Shown here: in pieces, positions 36,516 through 47,034 of the stretch | How the letters are laid out: each line of letters begins with the position of its first letter | Position numbering within the stretch: position 1 is the stretch's first letter | Made by a program: the position numbers and the translations under genes | Origin: Chrysophaeum taylorii | Lineage: Eukaryota > Sar > Pelagophyceae > Pelagomonadales > Pelagomonadaceae | Length of the DNA: 64,000 nucleotides | Reading direction: 5' to 3' | NCBI GenBank assembly: GCA_029834535.1 | Contig: JAQMWT010000230.1 | Span: 62,001-126,000 of the forward strand | The notes under the pieces: generated by a model | The model's input: only the letters and a program-made list of their open reading frames with translations | The model's database searches: none | Told to the model about the DNA's origin: nothing

Positions 36516-37376
36516 CTAGTTCTTCTTCTTGGTCTTGGAGGCCTTTTTGCTGGGCTTTCGGGCGGGCTTGGCCCCAGTATCGAGGTGTGCCGTCCAGCTC
36601 TCGTCGTTCGCGGCGGCCTGGGCCGCGGCAGCCTGCTGCTCTGCCGCGCGCGCCTTGGCTGCAGCGGCGTCGGCGGTGCCTGCGGGTGCAAGCGTACGAA
36701 GTCGGAGGAAAGGAAGATTCTCGATACCTTTCTTTTGTATTTGGATGCCGAGGGCGGCAAGGAGGGGGTCTCTGAAAAAAAAGGCCGAAATGGCGGCGGC
36801 GAGGAAGATCGCCAGGAGCCATAGCAAGGAGAAGCCGGACGAGGGCTGGGCGAGGGTGACGGTCTCGTTGAAGAAAGTCGAAGCGAAGAGCATGCGGCCA
36901 ACTTCGTAATACACGGTGACCGCGACTTGCCACTTGCCGGGATCGAGGGTATCCGCGAGCTTGAAGGTGTAGTCGAAGGTGACGTCCTCGCGGGCCGCCG
37001 CGCGATAGTTCTCGGCGTCGAACGTGAAGTTCTGGAGGTAGTAGTTGAAGTTGACCGGGCTGTTGAGGGAGCCCATCAAGCCCGTAACGTTGACGTCCTT
37101 GGCGAGGCGGTGCACGAAGTGGCACAGCAGCGTCACCTCGTCTCCGACGCTCCACGCGAGGCCCTCGTGGCTGACGAGGTGGGGCGTGGCAGTGGCAAAG
37201 TCGCCCGGCGCCGGAATGTCCGTCAACGGATGCGTCGACCGTCGGGTTCGCGGTCGTCGTTCCTCTGTCACTTCATCGGGCTGCTCGTCCTGGGCCTCGC
37301 GCACCGTCGACCGCACGAGATCCTCGTCGGCCATGGCGCACATCGCCATCATCATCGCCGTTCGGAGGAGACGCAT
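36516..37376 (-). CDS. SSR1: Translocon-associated protein subunit alpha (TRAP-alpha/SSR1)
   Basis: I start at 37376 (MRLLRTAMMMAMCAMADEDL), which gives a proper signal peptide; 25 further in-frame upstream residues are less plausible. The lumenal domain includes LVSHEGLAWSVGDEVTLLCH, NFTFDAENYRAAAREDVTFD and WQVAVTVYYEVG. One transmembrane helix follows (SLLWLLAIFLAAAISAFFF), then a basic Lys-rich tail (KPARKPSKKASKTKKKN). TRAP assists Sec61-dependent import into the ER. A likely 48-bp intron (36727-36680, GTATCG...CGCAG) interrupts the cytosolic tail; because its length is a multiple of three, it is readable without a stop. Splicing gives about 270 residues and joins KKG to TADAAAAKAR. Confidence 0.9.
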   Translation of the reverse strand: MRLLRTAMMMAMCAMADEDLVRSTVREAQDEQPDEVTEERRPRTRRSTHPLTDIPAPGDFATATPHLVSHEGLAWSVGDEVTLLCHFVHRLAKDVNVTGLMGSLNSPVNFNYYLQNFTFDAENYRAAAREDVTFDYTFKLADTLDPGKWQVAVTVYYEVGRMLFASTFFNETVTLAQPSSGFSLLWLLAIFLAAAISAFFFRDPLLAALGIQIQKKGIENLPFLRLRTLAPAGTADAAAAKARAAEQQAAAAQAAANDESWTAHLDTGAKPARKPSKKASKTKKKN

Positions 37377-37391
37377 CCTAGGGTTTAGGAG
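37377..37391 (-). promoter_or_regulatory. Telo-box-like AAACCCTAG directly upstream of TRAP-alpha
   Basis: On the gene strand the sequence reads CTCCTAAACCCTAGG immediately before the ATG. Related TAACCCT motifs occur next to other starts (1993, 5818, 11150). Function is inferred from telo-box knowledge in plants. Confidence 0.35.
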
Positions 37392-37596
37392 TAAACTCAA
37401 GGGAAGAGTCCAGAGAGGTGGTAGGCATTTTAGGGTAAAGGAGTAAACCAAGGCGCCGGGTGATCAAGATTAAATCATCTCATCCCATCTTATATATATC
37501 TCATCTCGGGAGAGATGAGCGCGTGCGAGGAGAGAGGACATGATGAAAGACGCCGGTTGGTTGGTTTTACGCAGAGAACGAACGGCAGAGGCATAG

Positions 37597-39078
37597 TTAG
37601 TGGCGACGACGACGACCCCCCAGGGCCGCGAAGAAGATCCCCAGGAAGAGAGCGGAAAGGGCAAGGACTTTGGCGCCGAGGAGGCGAGGTTTGTGCGAGT
37701 CCTCGACGAGGTTGAGGGGCGGCCAGGTCGGCCGGTCCAGGGGCAGGGGGCAGAGGTCAGCCATGTCGAGGCGGTGAAAGTCAAAGTCGGCGAAGCGCGG
37801 CGGAGTCTCGTAGCTCGCGGGCGTCCGGAGGAGGCGGTCGTTCTTGGGGCACGTAGTCTCGGCGAGGGGTTGGGCCTGGGTCAGGACGCCGCGCGTCGCG
37901 GCGTTGGCGAGGAGGTCGAAGATTTCGGCAGTCGGGGCGCGGCCGAGGAGTTGGGAGTAGTGGGCTAGAGCGCCGGCGACGGCGGGTGCCGCGAACGAGG
38001 TCCCGTCGGCGAGCGCATAGATACCGTCGTCATCCGGCGGCAGGAGCGAGGCCCGGGCGACGGGGACCAAGACGCCGGGGGCGACGAGGTCGACGCAGCT
38101 GCCGTAGTTGGAGAAAGGAGCGACTTTGTCGTCGACGGCCGAGGCGCCCACGGAGATTGCCTTGGTCGCGGCCTGCGGCAGGTAAAAGCAGCCGTCGTCG
38201 GCGTCGTTGCCGGCGCTGACGACGACGGCGACGCCAAAGTCGTCGACGATCGACTCGATCGCGAGGGCCTGAGGGTTATTGCGGCGGCAGTAGGCGACGT
38301 CGCCGCGGTCGCACTCGTCGCCAAACGACAGCGAAACGACAGAGGGTTCCTCGATAATCGAGAGAAGCTCGGCCAGTGCATCGAGCGCGAGGATGGACCA
38401 TTCGTTGTCGCCCCAGCCGTTCTCGTTAAGGACGCGCGCGTGGTACACGTTGGCCTTCGGGGCCGTACCGAGGGTTCCGCCCGCGGCCGTGGCCGAGGTC
38501 ATCGTCCCGTGGCCATGGAGATCGTTGTTGAGAAGGGCGGTCCAATTCTGGGGGGGCGACGTAGTCCAGCCGACCTCGGGCCACCATTGCCACTCGTCTC
38601 CGTCGACGAACGACGCGACGTTCCTGACTTCTCGCGAGTCGTCGCCGAGAAATTCCGGATGCGTAGTGTCGAGGCCCGTGTCCAAGACGAAGATGTTGAC
38701 CCCCGAGCCGTTGCCCCGGCGCGAGTCGTCGCCGTCGAGGGGAAGCAGGTCTTGATTGAGGCGATCCGCGTGCCACCACGCCCCCATCGGTCGCGCCGCG
38801 TGCTCGTCCAGGAGGTGCGCGGCGTGCTGGCGGACGCGAATCACGTCGCAGACACCATCGATGCGCCGCAGCCGCGACGAGTCCCTGGCCGAGACGTACA
38901 TCGACGGCAACCGCCGAAGGTTTCGCACGTGTTTCCGAACGGTCGCGTGCCGCGAAACGGCGGCTTCGACCACCTCGCGCACCTCCTCGCTGCACAGCTG
39001 CACGAGATACTTGTCGTCGTTTGTTGCCGCGGCGACCACGCGCCGCGAGATCATCATCATCATCATCATCATCATCAT
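37597..39078 (-). CDS. Subtilisin-like serine protease with C-terminal membrane anchor
   Basis: The first ATG in frame is at 39078 and lies within a poly-Met run coded by an (ATG)n microsatellite. The open frame extends further upstream (KVRFAIIVRILAFLLA), which looks like a signal peptide, so a missed 5' exon is possible. The S8 catalytic set is complete: Asp in VNIFVLDTGLDTTHPEF, His in NDLHGHGTMTSATAAGG, oxyanion Asn in VVVSAGNDADDG, and Ser in DGTSFAAPAVAGALAH. An I9-like propeptide region precedes it. Near the C-terminus is a hydrophobic anchor (VLALSALFLGIFFAALG) with a short Arg tail. It is probably a type I membrane or secretory-pathway protease related to proteinase K/kexin-like enzymes; the substrate is unknown. 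Confidence 0.9.
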   Translation of the reverse strand: MMMMMMMMMISRRVVAAATNDDKYLVQLCSEEVREVVEAAVSRHATVRKHVRNLRRLPSMYVSARDSSRLRRIDGVCDVIRVRQHAAHLLDEHAARPMGAWWHADRLNQDLLPLDGDDSRRGNGSGVNIFVLDTGLDTTHPEFLGDDSREVRNVASFVDGDEWQWWPEVGWTTSPPQNWTALLNNDLHGHGTMTSATAAGGTLGTAPKANVYHARVLNENGWGDNEWSILALDALAELLSIIEEPSVVSLSFGDECDRGDVAYCRRNNPQALAIESIVDDFGVAVVVSAGNDADDGCFYLPQAATKAISVGASAVDDKVAPFSNYGSCVDLVAPGVLVPVARASLLPPDDDGIYALADGTSFAAPAVAGALAHYSQLLGRAPTAEIFDLLANAATRGVLTQAQPLAETTCPKNDRLLRTPASYETPPRFADFDFHRLDMADLCPLPLDRPTWPPLNLVEDSHKPRLLGAKVLALSALFLGIFFAALGGRRRRH

Positions 39079-39199
39079 CGCCAGCAAGAACGCGAGAATT
39101 CTGACGATAATCGCGAAACGAACCTTGGGCAGGTTCCAAACGACAACGTGGAGGGTTATTATTTATTTATATTTTTATTTATTTAATTATTTATGTATC

Positions 39200-40324
39200 C
39201 TAGTGGTCGTCCTCTGCCGGGACCGTCTTGTTTTTTTGTGAGAAGGCGAGCATGGAGGCGATGACGAGGGCCGCCCCGAGAGCAAAGGCGGGGGAGGGGA
39301 GCGTGTGGGTGTAGAGGGAAACGAGGAAGGCGGTGGCGACGATCGAGGTGGGTTTCGCATAGAGGTAGACGAGGTTGCCGGCGTACTTGAGGGTAGCGGG
39401 GATGAGGATGCCGTTGAGGGCCTTGAGGCCGACGACGAGCCAGACGGCGGGCGTGATGCCGTCGAGGCCCGTGCCGCCGAAGAGCGCGGCCCCAAACCTG
39501 GCGAAAGATGCGAAGGGCCGGGCGCCCGCGCGGAGGGCGTGCCAGATTTGGCTCGCGGCGATCCAGAGGAAGATCCAGCAGGTGACCTGGACGTTGCGGA
39601 CCCACTCGTCCTCGCCCTCGGTCTTGAGGAGTTTTTCGTACCAGACGTTGGGAAGGGCCGAGAGGAGGGCGCCGAGGACGGTGAGGAAGCCTCCGTAGAG
39701 CGCCGCGCGCCCCCCCTCCAAGTAGACCCCCCCCGCCATTTCGGAAACCTGGACGAGGAGGGAGCCGACGAGGAGTGTCAGGAGCGCACCCCACTGCCGC
39801 AGGGAGAGGGGCTCGCGGAGGACGGTAACCGCGAGCACGGCCGTGAAAAGAAGCTTGGACTGCGAGAGAACTTGATAGGAGGCGGCCGATATGTAGGAGA
39901 GGGCGGCGAAGTACAAAACGTTCTGGGCGGCATAGGCGCCCGCGATCCAGCCGGTGGCCATGGGCCGGTCCGTAAGGGCGGCTTGGATGGTTGGCTTGAC
40001 GCGCCTCCAGCCTCCGCCGAACGCGCAAATAGCCAGCGCGAGCACGGGGAACTTGGCAATCTCGCTTAGCATCGACACGGTCGCGCCCGAGTAGGTCGTG
40101 CGCGCGCGCGTCCAACCCGTCAGGGTGTCGGCTGCGACTTTTTGTGTCACGAGTGCGCCGAAGAGGACGGCCGTCCTGTACCGCGCCGCGCGCTCCTCGC
40201 CGCCCCCAGTTGTTCTTGTCACCATCGCCTCTCCGAGCCGCTCCCGCTTCGGGGGCGGCCGCACTCTGAGCGCGGGCCGTCGCAACGCGCCGGCGACCCC
40301 GCACACCACCAGTGCCAGCTTCAT
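39200..40324 (-). CDS. Nucleotide-sugar transporter (UDP-galactose/CMP-sialic acid transporter family)
   Basis: The 374-residue protein starts with a hydrophobic stretch (MKLALVVCGVAGALRRPALR) and an Arg/Pro-rich linker. The family core follows, with about ten membrane helices. Characteristic segments are SMLSEIAKFPVLALAICAFG, QNVLYFAALSYISAASYQVL, SQSKLLFTAVLAVTVLREPL and SLRQWGALLTLLVGSLLVQV, the last matching the conserved QWxxL...G of this family. It should exchange a nucleotide-sugar for the nucleoside monophosphate in the Golgi or ER. The N-terminal extension could be a signal anchor or plastid-type presequence; substrate specificity cannot be read. The C-terminus is Lys/Asp-rich. Confidence 0.88.
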   Translation of the reverse strand: MKLALVVCGVAGALRRPALRVRPPPKRERLGEAMVTRTTGGGEERAARYRTAVLFGALVTQKVAADTLTGWTRARTTYSGATVSMLSEIAKFPVLALAICAFGGGWRRVKPTIQAALTDRPMATGWIAGAYAAQNVLYFAALSYISAASYQVLSQSKLLFTAVLAVTVLREPLSLRQWGALLTLLVGSLLVQVSEMAGGVYLEGGRAALYGGFLTVLGALLSALPNVWYEKLLKTEGEDEWVRNVQVTCWIFLWIAASQIWHALRAGARPFASFARFGAALFGGTGLDGITPAVWLVVGLKALNGILIPATLKYAGNLVYLYAKPTSIVATAFLVSLYTHTLPSPAFALGAALVIASMLAFSQKNKTVPAEDDH

Positions 40325-40570
40325 ACACCACCACCTTCAACCCGAAAACACACACTGGGGTGGGTGGGTGGGTTTCTTCGAACAACTAACAAATGTAACT
40401 ACATACATTCGTCCATTCAACGTGGAGCTCCGGCCACGTTAATAATCCGAGAGGGTTGTGTGAGCATGATGAGGTTGGATTGAGAGATTTCAAACGGTCG
40501 ATGCGGCGATTGGTGGGCAACAAGGCAGGGGCAGACCACAACCAAATGGGTGGTGATTTTTTCTTCAGAT

Positions 40571-40601
<31 letters not shown>

Positions 40602-41114
40602 TGCGTGTCGCGCGCGCCACACTCGTTGGTTCTTCAAATGAATGAGTGCGCAGGGGGGATGGATGTAGTATGCATTTCAATATTCGCGGAGGGAGTTTCA
40701 AGTTTCCGAGTTTCGAGTTGTTCCGAAGGATGAATTTCGTTTGTTTGCCCATAGGAGGTGGTGGTGGCGGCGGTAGCGGGGCCTCCTACTGCGGATCCGG
40801 CTGCGGCGGGTTGCTTTTGATGGATGAATGAATAACGAGGGGCAGCACAGACTTGGGCGGGCGCTCGCGCGCAAAGAGAAAGGTGCTGTCGATATTTTTT
40901 TTTCAAGGGGAGGAGAAAAAGAAGGTCGTTGTGGCAGTGGTCGTGTGAAAGAAACAAACAAACAACAGTTTGGGCGCACGGTCCGGTCCGGTCCCCAATT
41001 AATGAAAAGAGGTCGGGTACGAGGACGCGCGTCCGACGTCGAGAATTGAATCAGTCGTTCGTCAGTCGTTCGTCAGTGGCTTATTCGAGTCGCAAAAGAA
41101 AAAGAAAGGTGATG
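40325..41114. other. Intergenic spacer with (GAC)n and other simple repeats
   Basis: This 790-bp spacer between the transporter start and the 3' end of the bromodomain gene has a (GAC)n run at about 40571-40600, a (GGT)n-rich stretch near 40757, and AAACAAAC repeats near 40950. I see no credible ORF. Confidence 0.6.
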
Positions 41115-43382
41115 TTAGCCGAGGGCGAGACCGAGGTCGTCGTCGTCGTCGTCGTCCGACTCGAAGCCCGGCCCCAAACCACCGCCGAGGGCCATGTCGA
41201 CGAGCTGCTGGCCGTCGTCGACGGGATCCGCCGGAGGATGCGGCGCGGGTTCCGGGGGCTTTTGCAAAGGCTGTTGTTGTTGTTGTTGTTGGTTCTTGAG
41301 CGTCTGCTGCTTGGACTTGCGGGGGCCGCCCTTCTTCCGGAGAGCTTGCTTGACGTAAGTCTGGAGGTGGCGGAGCGTAGCAGTGTCGAGCGTCTCGATG
41401 TCGATTTCGATCTCGTCGTCGTTGTTGCTGCTCGCGAGGGGCATGTGCTCCTGCACGATCTTGACGACGTGGCCGAGCTTTTCGGGGGGGAGACTGTTGA
41501 TGTCGTTCGAGAGCTGGGACTTTTCGTCAAAAGTGAGGGGCTTCTTGGCGAGGGCCGCCTTCTTCGTGGCCGACTTGGACGGACCCGACGGCGCGGTCGC
41601 GAGTTCCATGTTCATCTGGACCTGGACTTCGGTCTCGGCGGCCTTCTGCTGCAGGGCCTCGATGGTCGCCTGCATGCTCGCCATCTGCTGCTGCATGGTG
41701 TAGAGCTGTTCGACGGGAACGAGCTGCGAGGACGAGTTCTGTCGCGAAAACGATTTCGTCGACGCGTCGTCGTCGTCGCCGCTGCCGGCGCTGCCTCGGG
41801 GACCCTTCTTGCCCTTCTTGCCTCCCTTTCCCCCCGAGGCTGAAGAAGACGCCGGCTGCTGCTTGCTGCGGGGGCGTTTTCCGCCGAAGGCCGTCGCGAG
41901 GGCGTCGTCGTCGTCGTCGTTCGCCGCGAGATCGCGCTTCTTCGACGACGAAGTCGCCGAGGCTTTGCTCGCCGAGGCGGGAGCCGCGAGTTGCTTCCAC
42001 AAGCCCTTCATCGCCTCCTCGAACTTGTCGTGGAGGTCGCGCGCCGCCTCGTGGACCTGCGCCTCGGGCAGCACGTTGAAGGTGAGGGCGTTCCGAAGCA
42101 CGAGCCGAACGTCGGCGGCGAACGCGTGCGCGTCGAGATAGTCGTTTTCTTCGAGTCTTCGCTTGACCGTGCCGAGGTCCATCGGGTCCGGGACGATAGT
42201 CGGGTAGTGGAGAACGCCGGCGGCCGCGGGGTCGACGGGGGCGGCGAACCACTGCGCGCCCGGGACGCGCTCGAGTTGGCACACGATCGCGTGGCACTTG
42301 CGGAGCGGTTCCGAGAGCGACTGGACCGCGACCGAGGTCCGTTGATGACCCCCGGGCTCGGCGAGCTTCGAGGGGGCCTTCCGGGGACGCGCCGACCGCT
42401 TCGACGCCGACGAGCCTCCGGCGGCGGGCGAGATCTCGGCCTGGCTTCGTTTCTTCGGCGGTCGACTATTGCTCGACGACGCGCTCTTGAGCGCCGCCTG
42501 AACGCGCATCAGATCCTTTCCCGACTGCTTCCGCGGCTCGTCCTCCTCGTCGTCCTCGACTTTTGGCGGTGGCGGCGGCGGCGGCGGCGGCGGCGCGTTT
42601 TTGGGCGGGTACGTCCGAAAGAGCTCGACGCCGTCGCCGTCGAGGCCGCACGTGCCTTGAATACGAAAGTCGCCGTAGCCTGCGGCGGACGTCGTTCGTT
42701 CGTTCGTTCGTTCGTTATCTAAAGGTAACGCTCACGGTTCTTGCCCTGGCCGCGGATGTTGAAGCCATCGGCCGTGTTCAGGACGAAAGTGAGGGTCATG
42801 GTCTTCTCCTCGATCTTCACGGGCTGCGCCTTGCCGGGGACTTGAAGGAAAAAGTGGCCCGCGTACGAGCCGCTCAGCCGGACGGCGAGCGTACTCGGGT
42901 CGGCGGCGAGCGAAACCGGGGCACCGCCCCGGGGCACCTTCCGTCGGTACTCAAATTTCGACCTACAAACACGTCAGCACGTCGCGACCGACACCAAATG
43001 TGTGCGCCGGGGGAGACGTCTGCGAGTCGTCGGCGAGCGCCGCCCGCGTCATACCCCACCGGCCGTTCAGCTTGCCGCCTTCCGAAATCTCGCCCTTCAT
43101 CGTACACGTCTGCTCCGCCGGCGCTGGAATCGGCGGCTCCTTCCGCCCCGTCCACTCCTCGACCACGCTCGGCCCCTCCTCATCCTCCTCCTCGCGACGC
43201 GCGGCGGCGCCGCTCCGCGTCGTCTGCTCGGTCGACTCGGTCGACACGATGAAAGACGTCACGTCCCCCGCTTTCGAGGCCCGCTCGGCGAGCTTCTCGT
43301 CCTCCTCCGACACATCGGAATCGTCCTCGAACACGCCCCTCCGGGCCTCCTCCTCGGCCTTGGTGGTCCCCGTATCCCCCAT
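41115..43382 (-). CDS. BET-like protein: N-terminal beta-rich domain, bromodomain, NET domain; three exons
   Basis: Proposed exons are 43382-42993, 42949-42736 and 42679-41115, with introns of 43 bp (boundary less certain) and 56 bp. The second junction restores GKNRYGDFRIQGTCG. The product is about 722 residues. N-terminal acidic part, then a domain seen in repeated units (MKGEISEGGKLNGRWGMTRA; GSYAGHFFLQVPGK; NIRGQGKNRYGDF), a poly-Pro stretch, a bromodomain (PGAQWFAAPVDPAAAG, YPTIVPDPMDLGTVKRRLEE, ending NALTFNVLPEAQVHEAARDL), Lys/Ser-rich linkers, a coiled coil, and a NET domain (PLTFDEKSQLSNDINSLPPE, EIDIETLDTATLRHLQTYVK). It likely reads acetyl-lysine on chromatin. An upstream ATG at 43520 is an alternative start. 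Confidence 0.8.
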
Positions 43383-43899
43383 GCCGACTTCTCCAAGCTT
43401 ATGACCGCCTCTTATTAAAGTCGGATTCACGACAACCAGGTCCCCTCCCTCCCGCGGGTCAATCAAAGCGGGACCCACGATCCTCCTCACTCTTCCACTG
43501 TCCCGCCCGCGGGAGGCCACCCAAGCTCGTCACCCTCGATACCTCCAAGCCTCTCTGGGTCGGCGGTTCGTCTTACCGCATAGGCAGGCACCACTCTCTC
43601 CTCTCCTCTCTTCTCCTCTCTCCTGGGAACGCGCACACGCGAGACACAAAAAAAAGGGCAATTGCTTTTTTCAGCGACCACTAGCGGCCTTTTTTACCAC
43701 TTTCGGTATGTATGCGTCTACCCAAATATCTCTCTCTGTTCAACGCTCAAACCGGTCGCAAAATGACGCATGCACGTCGCGGCGTTCAACGGACGCCAAA
43801 GAACTTTCTTTTAACGGTCGGTCTCGGGTCCTTTTTTTTTTTTTTCAATCAAGAAAAGAAAGAAGAATTCTTTTTTATTTCACTCACTCACTCACTCAC
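43383..43899. other. Intergenic spacer with poly-T tract and (CTCA)n repeat
   Basis: Contains CTTTTTTTTTTTTTTCAA near 43840 and (CTCA)n at about 43880-43904. No gene is seen. It separates the 5' end of the bromodomain gene from the 3' end of the next minus-strand gene. Confidence 0.5.
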
Positions 43900-44715
43900 T
43901 CACTCCTTGGGGGCGGGGGTGGGTTCTTGTCGCCAGGTCTCGTGGTAAACGAGGGAGGTGGCGACCGCGGGCGAGGCCAGGAGCTGGAGGTGGGTCCTGG
44001 CCCGCGAGGCCTTCGAGGCCATCTTCCGCGCGTGCCACTCGGCGCGGCGGGGGTCCTGGAAGTCGGTCTCCCACTCGACCCCGGGGAGGTCGAGGAGAAG
44101 GGCACGCGAACGGTCCGGGATGATGCGGTTCAAGGTCTCGATTGCCGAGACCTCCTCGACCCCGCCGTCGACGCCCGGGAAAATGCCGTCGGCGAGCATC
44201 GGGAACCCAGCGAGTCCGAGCGAGGCGACGCGCCAGAGGGCCAGCGTGTTCCACGGCACCGTCACGCCCGAGAGCTCCCGCGCCCCGGGCTGAAAGTCGT
44301 GCCCGGGCAGCGCGGCACCGGCGACCAGCACCGAGGCGTCGTCCATCGCAGCCCTCAGCGCGGCGACGACCGACGGCCGCGGCGCCGCCTCGACGGACGC
44401 GTAGAGAATCCATTCGCATTCGGCGCGCGCGGCGTGCGCCAGCAGCGCGTTCAGCGCGGGCACGAACCGGCCCCACGGCTCGACGCCGATCACGTCCACC
44501 GCCACGCCCTTGTTGGCGGTGACGGCCGTGGCACCCGCGACGAGCTCGGCAAGCTTCGACGCCTTGTGCTCCTCGGGTACGCCCGGGACCCCGACGGCTA
44601 CGGCGACGCGCGACACGGCGGGACCCACCGTCTCGACGAACCCCCCGAGCTGCGCGAGGTCGGGCGCCCGCGACACGTCGCCGAGGTGAATCCTCGTCGC
44701 AGCGCAAATCGCCAT
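43900..44715 (-). CDS. Glycosyltransferase-like (GT-A-fold-like) protein, uncertain
   Basis: The first ATG in frame is at 44715, giving 271 residues (MAICAATRIHLGDVS...). The frame reads through without introns. Segments such as VPALNALLAHAARAECEWIL, then YASVEAAPRPSVVAALRAAM and LSGVTVPWNTLALWRVASLG, followed by FPMLADG and GGVEEVSAIETL, resemble the second half of GT2-type nucleotide-diphospho-sugar transferases. The DxD metal motif is not evident, so catalytic status is unclear. No signal peptide is obvious. It is divergent from the kinesin gene over 86 bp. Confidence 0.5.
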   Translation of the reverse strand: MAICAATRIHLGDVSRAPDLAQLGGFVETVGPAVSRVAVAVGVPGVPEEHKASKLAELVAGATAVTANKGVAVDVIGVEPWGRFVPALNALLAHAARAECEWILYASVEAAPRPSVVAALRAAMDDASVLVAGAALPGHDFQPGARELSGVTVPWNTLALWRVASLGLAGFPMLADGIFPGVDGGVEEVSAIETLNRIIPDRSRALLLDLPGVEWETDFQDPRRAEWHARKMASKASRARTHLQLLASPAVATSLVYHETWRQEPTPAPKE

Positions 44716-44801
44716 GACCTCGGCCACTTTAGGTTCTTATGACCAGTCGAGACAATCCTTAACACGTGGTCGTCTCAAGCTCGTTAACGACTAGAAGAAG
44801 T
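44716..44801. promoter_or_regulatory. Shared 86-bp upstream region of the GT-like gene and kinesin-2
   Basis: Start codons diverge across 86 bp. The segment includes CACTTTAGGTTCTTATG near 44727. Bidirectional promoter function is inferred from spacing only. Confidence 0.4.
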
Positions 44802-47034
44802 ATGTCTGAGAGCGTCAGGGTGGTGGTGCGCGTGCGGCCGCTGTCGAAGAAGGAGAGCCAGGACGGTCACGAGGTCGTGACGGTCGCCGAGGAGGGCCGC
44901 GGCACCATCACATGCAGCAACCCCAGGGGCGACGAGGGCGACCCGCCGAAAGCGTTCACCTTCGACGCCGTCTTCGGATGCGACTGCAGCCAAAAGGCCA
45001 TCTACGACACGTGTTCGGCCCCGGTCGTCGAGGCGGTGCTAAGCGGGTAGGCGTGGGGTGTCGCGTCGGTGTGTATCCGGGCGCAGGTTCAACGGGACGA
45101 TATTCGCGTACGGTCAAACGGGCGCGGGCAAGACGTTCACGATGGAGGGCGCGAGCGAACCGCCAGAGCTCCGCGGGATCATTCCCAACGCGTTCCAGCA
45201 CATCTTCGATCGCGTTGCGGTCGCCGAAGAGACCAAGCAGTTTTTGGTGCGCGGGTCGTATCTGGAGATCTACAACGAGGAAATTCGAGACCTGCTGGCC
45301 AAAGACCCGAAAAACCGCCTCGAGCTTAAGGAAAACTTGGAGAGCGGGGTCTACGTCAAGGATCTCACGAGCTTTGTGGTGAAGAGCTCGCACGAAATCG
45401 ATCAGGTGATGCAGGCCGGGAAAAAAAACAGGAGTGTTGGCGCGACGCTCATGAACGCGGGATCGAGCCGGTCGCACGCCATTTTCACGATCATCGTCGA
45501 GTGCTGCGAGACCGACGCCGAACGGGGGAGCCACATCCACGTGGGAAAGCTTAATTTGGTTGATTTGGCGGGGTCGGAACGGCAGGCCAAGACGGGAGCG
45601 ACGGGCGACCGGCTCAAGGAGGCGACAAAAATCAATCTCTCGCTCTCGGCGCTCGGCAACGTCATCTCGGCGCTCGTCGACGGAAAATCGCAGCACATTC
45701 CGTACCGCGACTCCAAGCTCACGAGACTGCTTCAAGATAGCCTGGGGGGCAATACGAAGACCGTCATGTGCGCCAACTGCGGGCCGGCGGGCTACAACTA
45801 CGACGAAACGATATCGACTTTGCGGTACGCGAACCGCGCCAAGAACATCAAAAACAAGCCCAAGATCAACGAGGACCCCAAGGACGCGATGCTCCGCGAG
45901 TTCCAGGACGAGATCAAACGCTTGAAGGACCAGCTCGCCGCGCAGCAGCCGACGCCGGCCACAAGTGGGCCAACAACAACAACCGCGGCCGTCGCCGAGG
46001 CCAAGGTAGTGCGGGAGCGCGTCGTCGAGAAGCTCGTCGAGGTCGAGAAAATTGTCGAGATCAAGGGCGTTGCGACAGACCGCGAGGTCGCCGAGCTCAA
46101 GGAAGCCGCAAACGCCGAGCAGGCCGAGATTTGGCGCCGCGCCGAGATAGAAATGAAGGAGGTCTTGGACTCCCAGTCTCGGAGTTCGAAGGAGCGCGAC
46201 AAGCTCCAGCAAAAACTCGAGGCCGAGGCCGAGAAGGCCGCGCACGCCGAGAAGCAGCGCCGCGCCCTCGAAAAAAAGCTCAAGTCCATGGAGGAGAAGC
46301 TCGTCGGCGGAAAAAATCTCCTCGACAAGGCGGCAAAGCAGGAAGCGATGCTGCGACGCGCGCAGTCCGAGCTCGAAGAGCGGAAAGCGCAGGAAGAAGC
46401 TCTCGCCCGAAAAGTCGCTGAGAAGGAGGAGGAAAATTACCTCCTCGAAGAAAAATTCGCCTCCAAGACAGAAGAAGCCGACATCAAGACCCGCAAGCTC
46501 CAGAAGCTCTGGAAGCGGCTCCAGGTCGTCCAGGCCGAATCCCAGGACATTCAAGTCGAATTTCAGACCGAACGAGAGGACATGCTCGACACGATCCGAC
46601 AGCTCGCCCGCCAGCTCAAGCTCAAGGAACTTCTCGTCAATTCCTTCGTGCCCCCCGAAGACGAACTCAAAATCGAGCGCCACGCTAGGTGGAACGACGA
46701 GGACGATAAGTGGACCGTCGCCGCCGTCGACATCGTCGGCAATCGCCGCCGCCCCAGCGACAATCGCACCACCAAGTCGTCCCGACCTGCCACCGCTTCC
46801 CGCTCTGCCCACCACGACTTCTCCTCCCACGGTGCCTCCTCCTCCATCCAAAACCCCTACCACCACTACACCCACGACGACCAAGACGCCGCCGCCGCCC
46901 CTAAGACATCCTCCGACGACGCGATGGCCGACGACGGACCACCCGACTCGCGAGCCCGCTCGAGTGCCAGGTCTAGGCCCAAGTCCACCCGACCTCCCAC
47001 CTCCTCCAGGAGGAAAAAGCACGAAGACAAATAG
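44802..47034 (+). CDS. Kinesin-2 family motor (KIF3-like), two exons
   Basis: Exon 1 is 44802-45046 and exon 2 is 45087-47034, with a 40-bp intron (45047-45086, phase 2) whose removal joins VLSG to FNGTIFAYGQTGAGKTFTME. The protein has 730 residues. The motor domain (about 1-335) shows the P-loop GQTGAGKT, switch I NAGSSRSHAIF, switch II LVDLAGSERQ and the HIPYRDSKLTRLLQDSLGGN helix. The neck KNIKNKPKINEDPKDAMLRE is diagnostic of kinesin-2. A coiled coil follows to about 620, then a basic Ser/Arg/Pro tail. Kinesin-2 drives anterograde intraflagellar transport with a partner motor and an adaptor, so the organism probably builds flagella. Confidence 0.93.
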
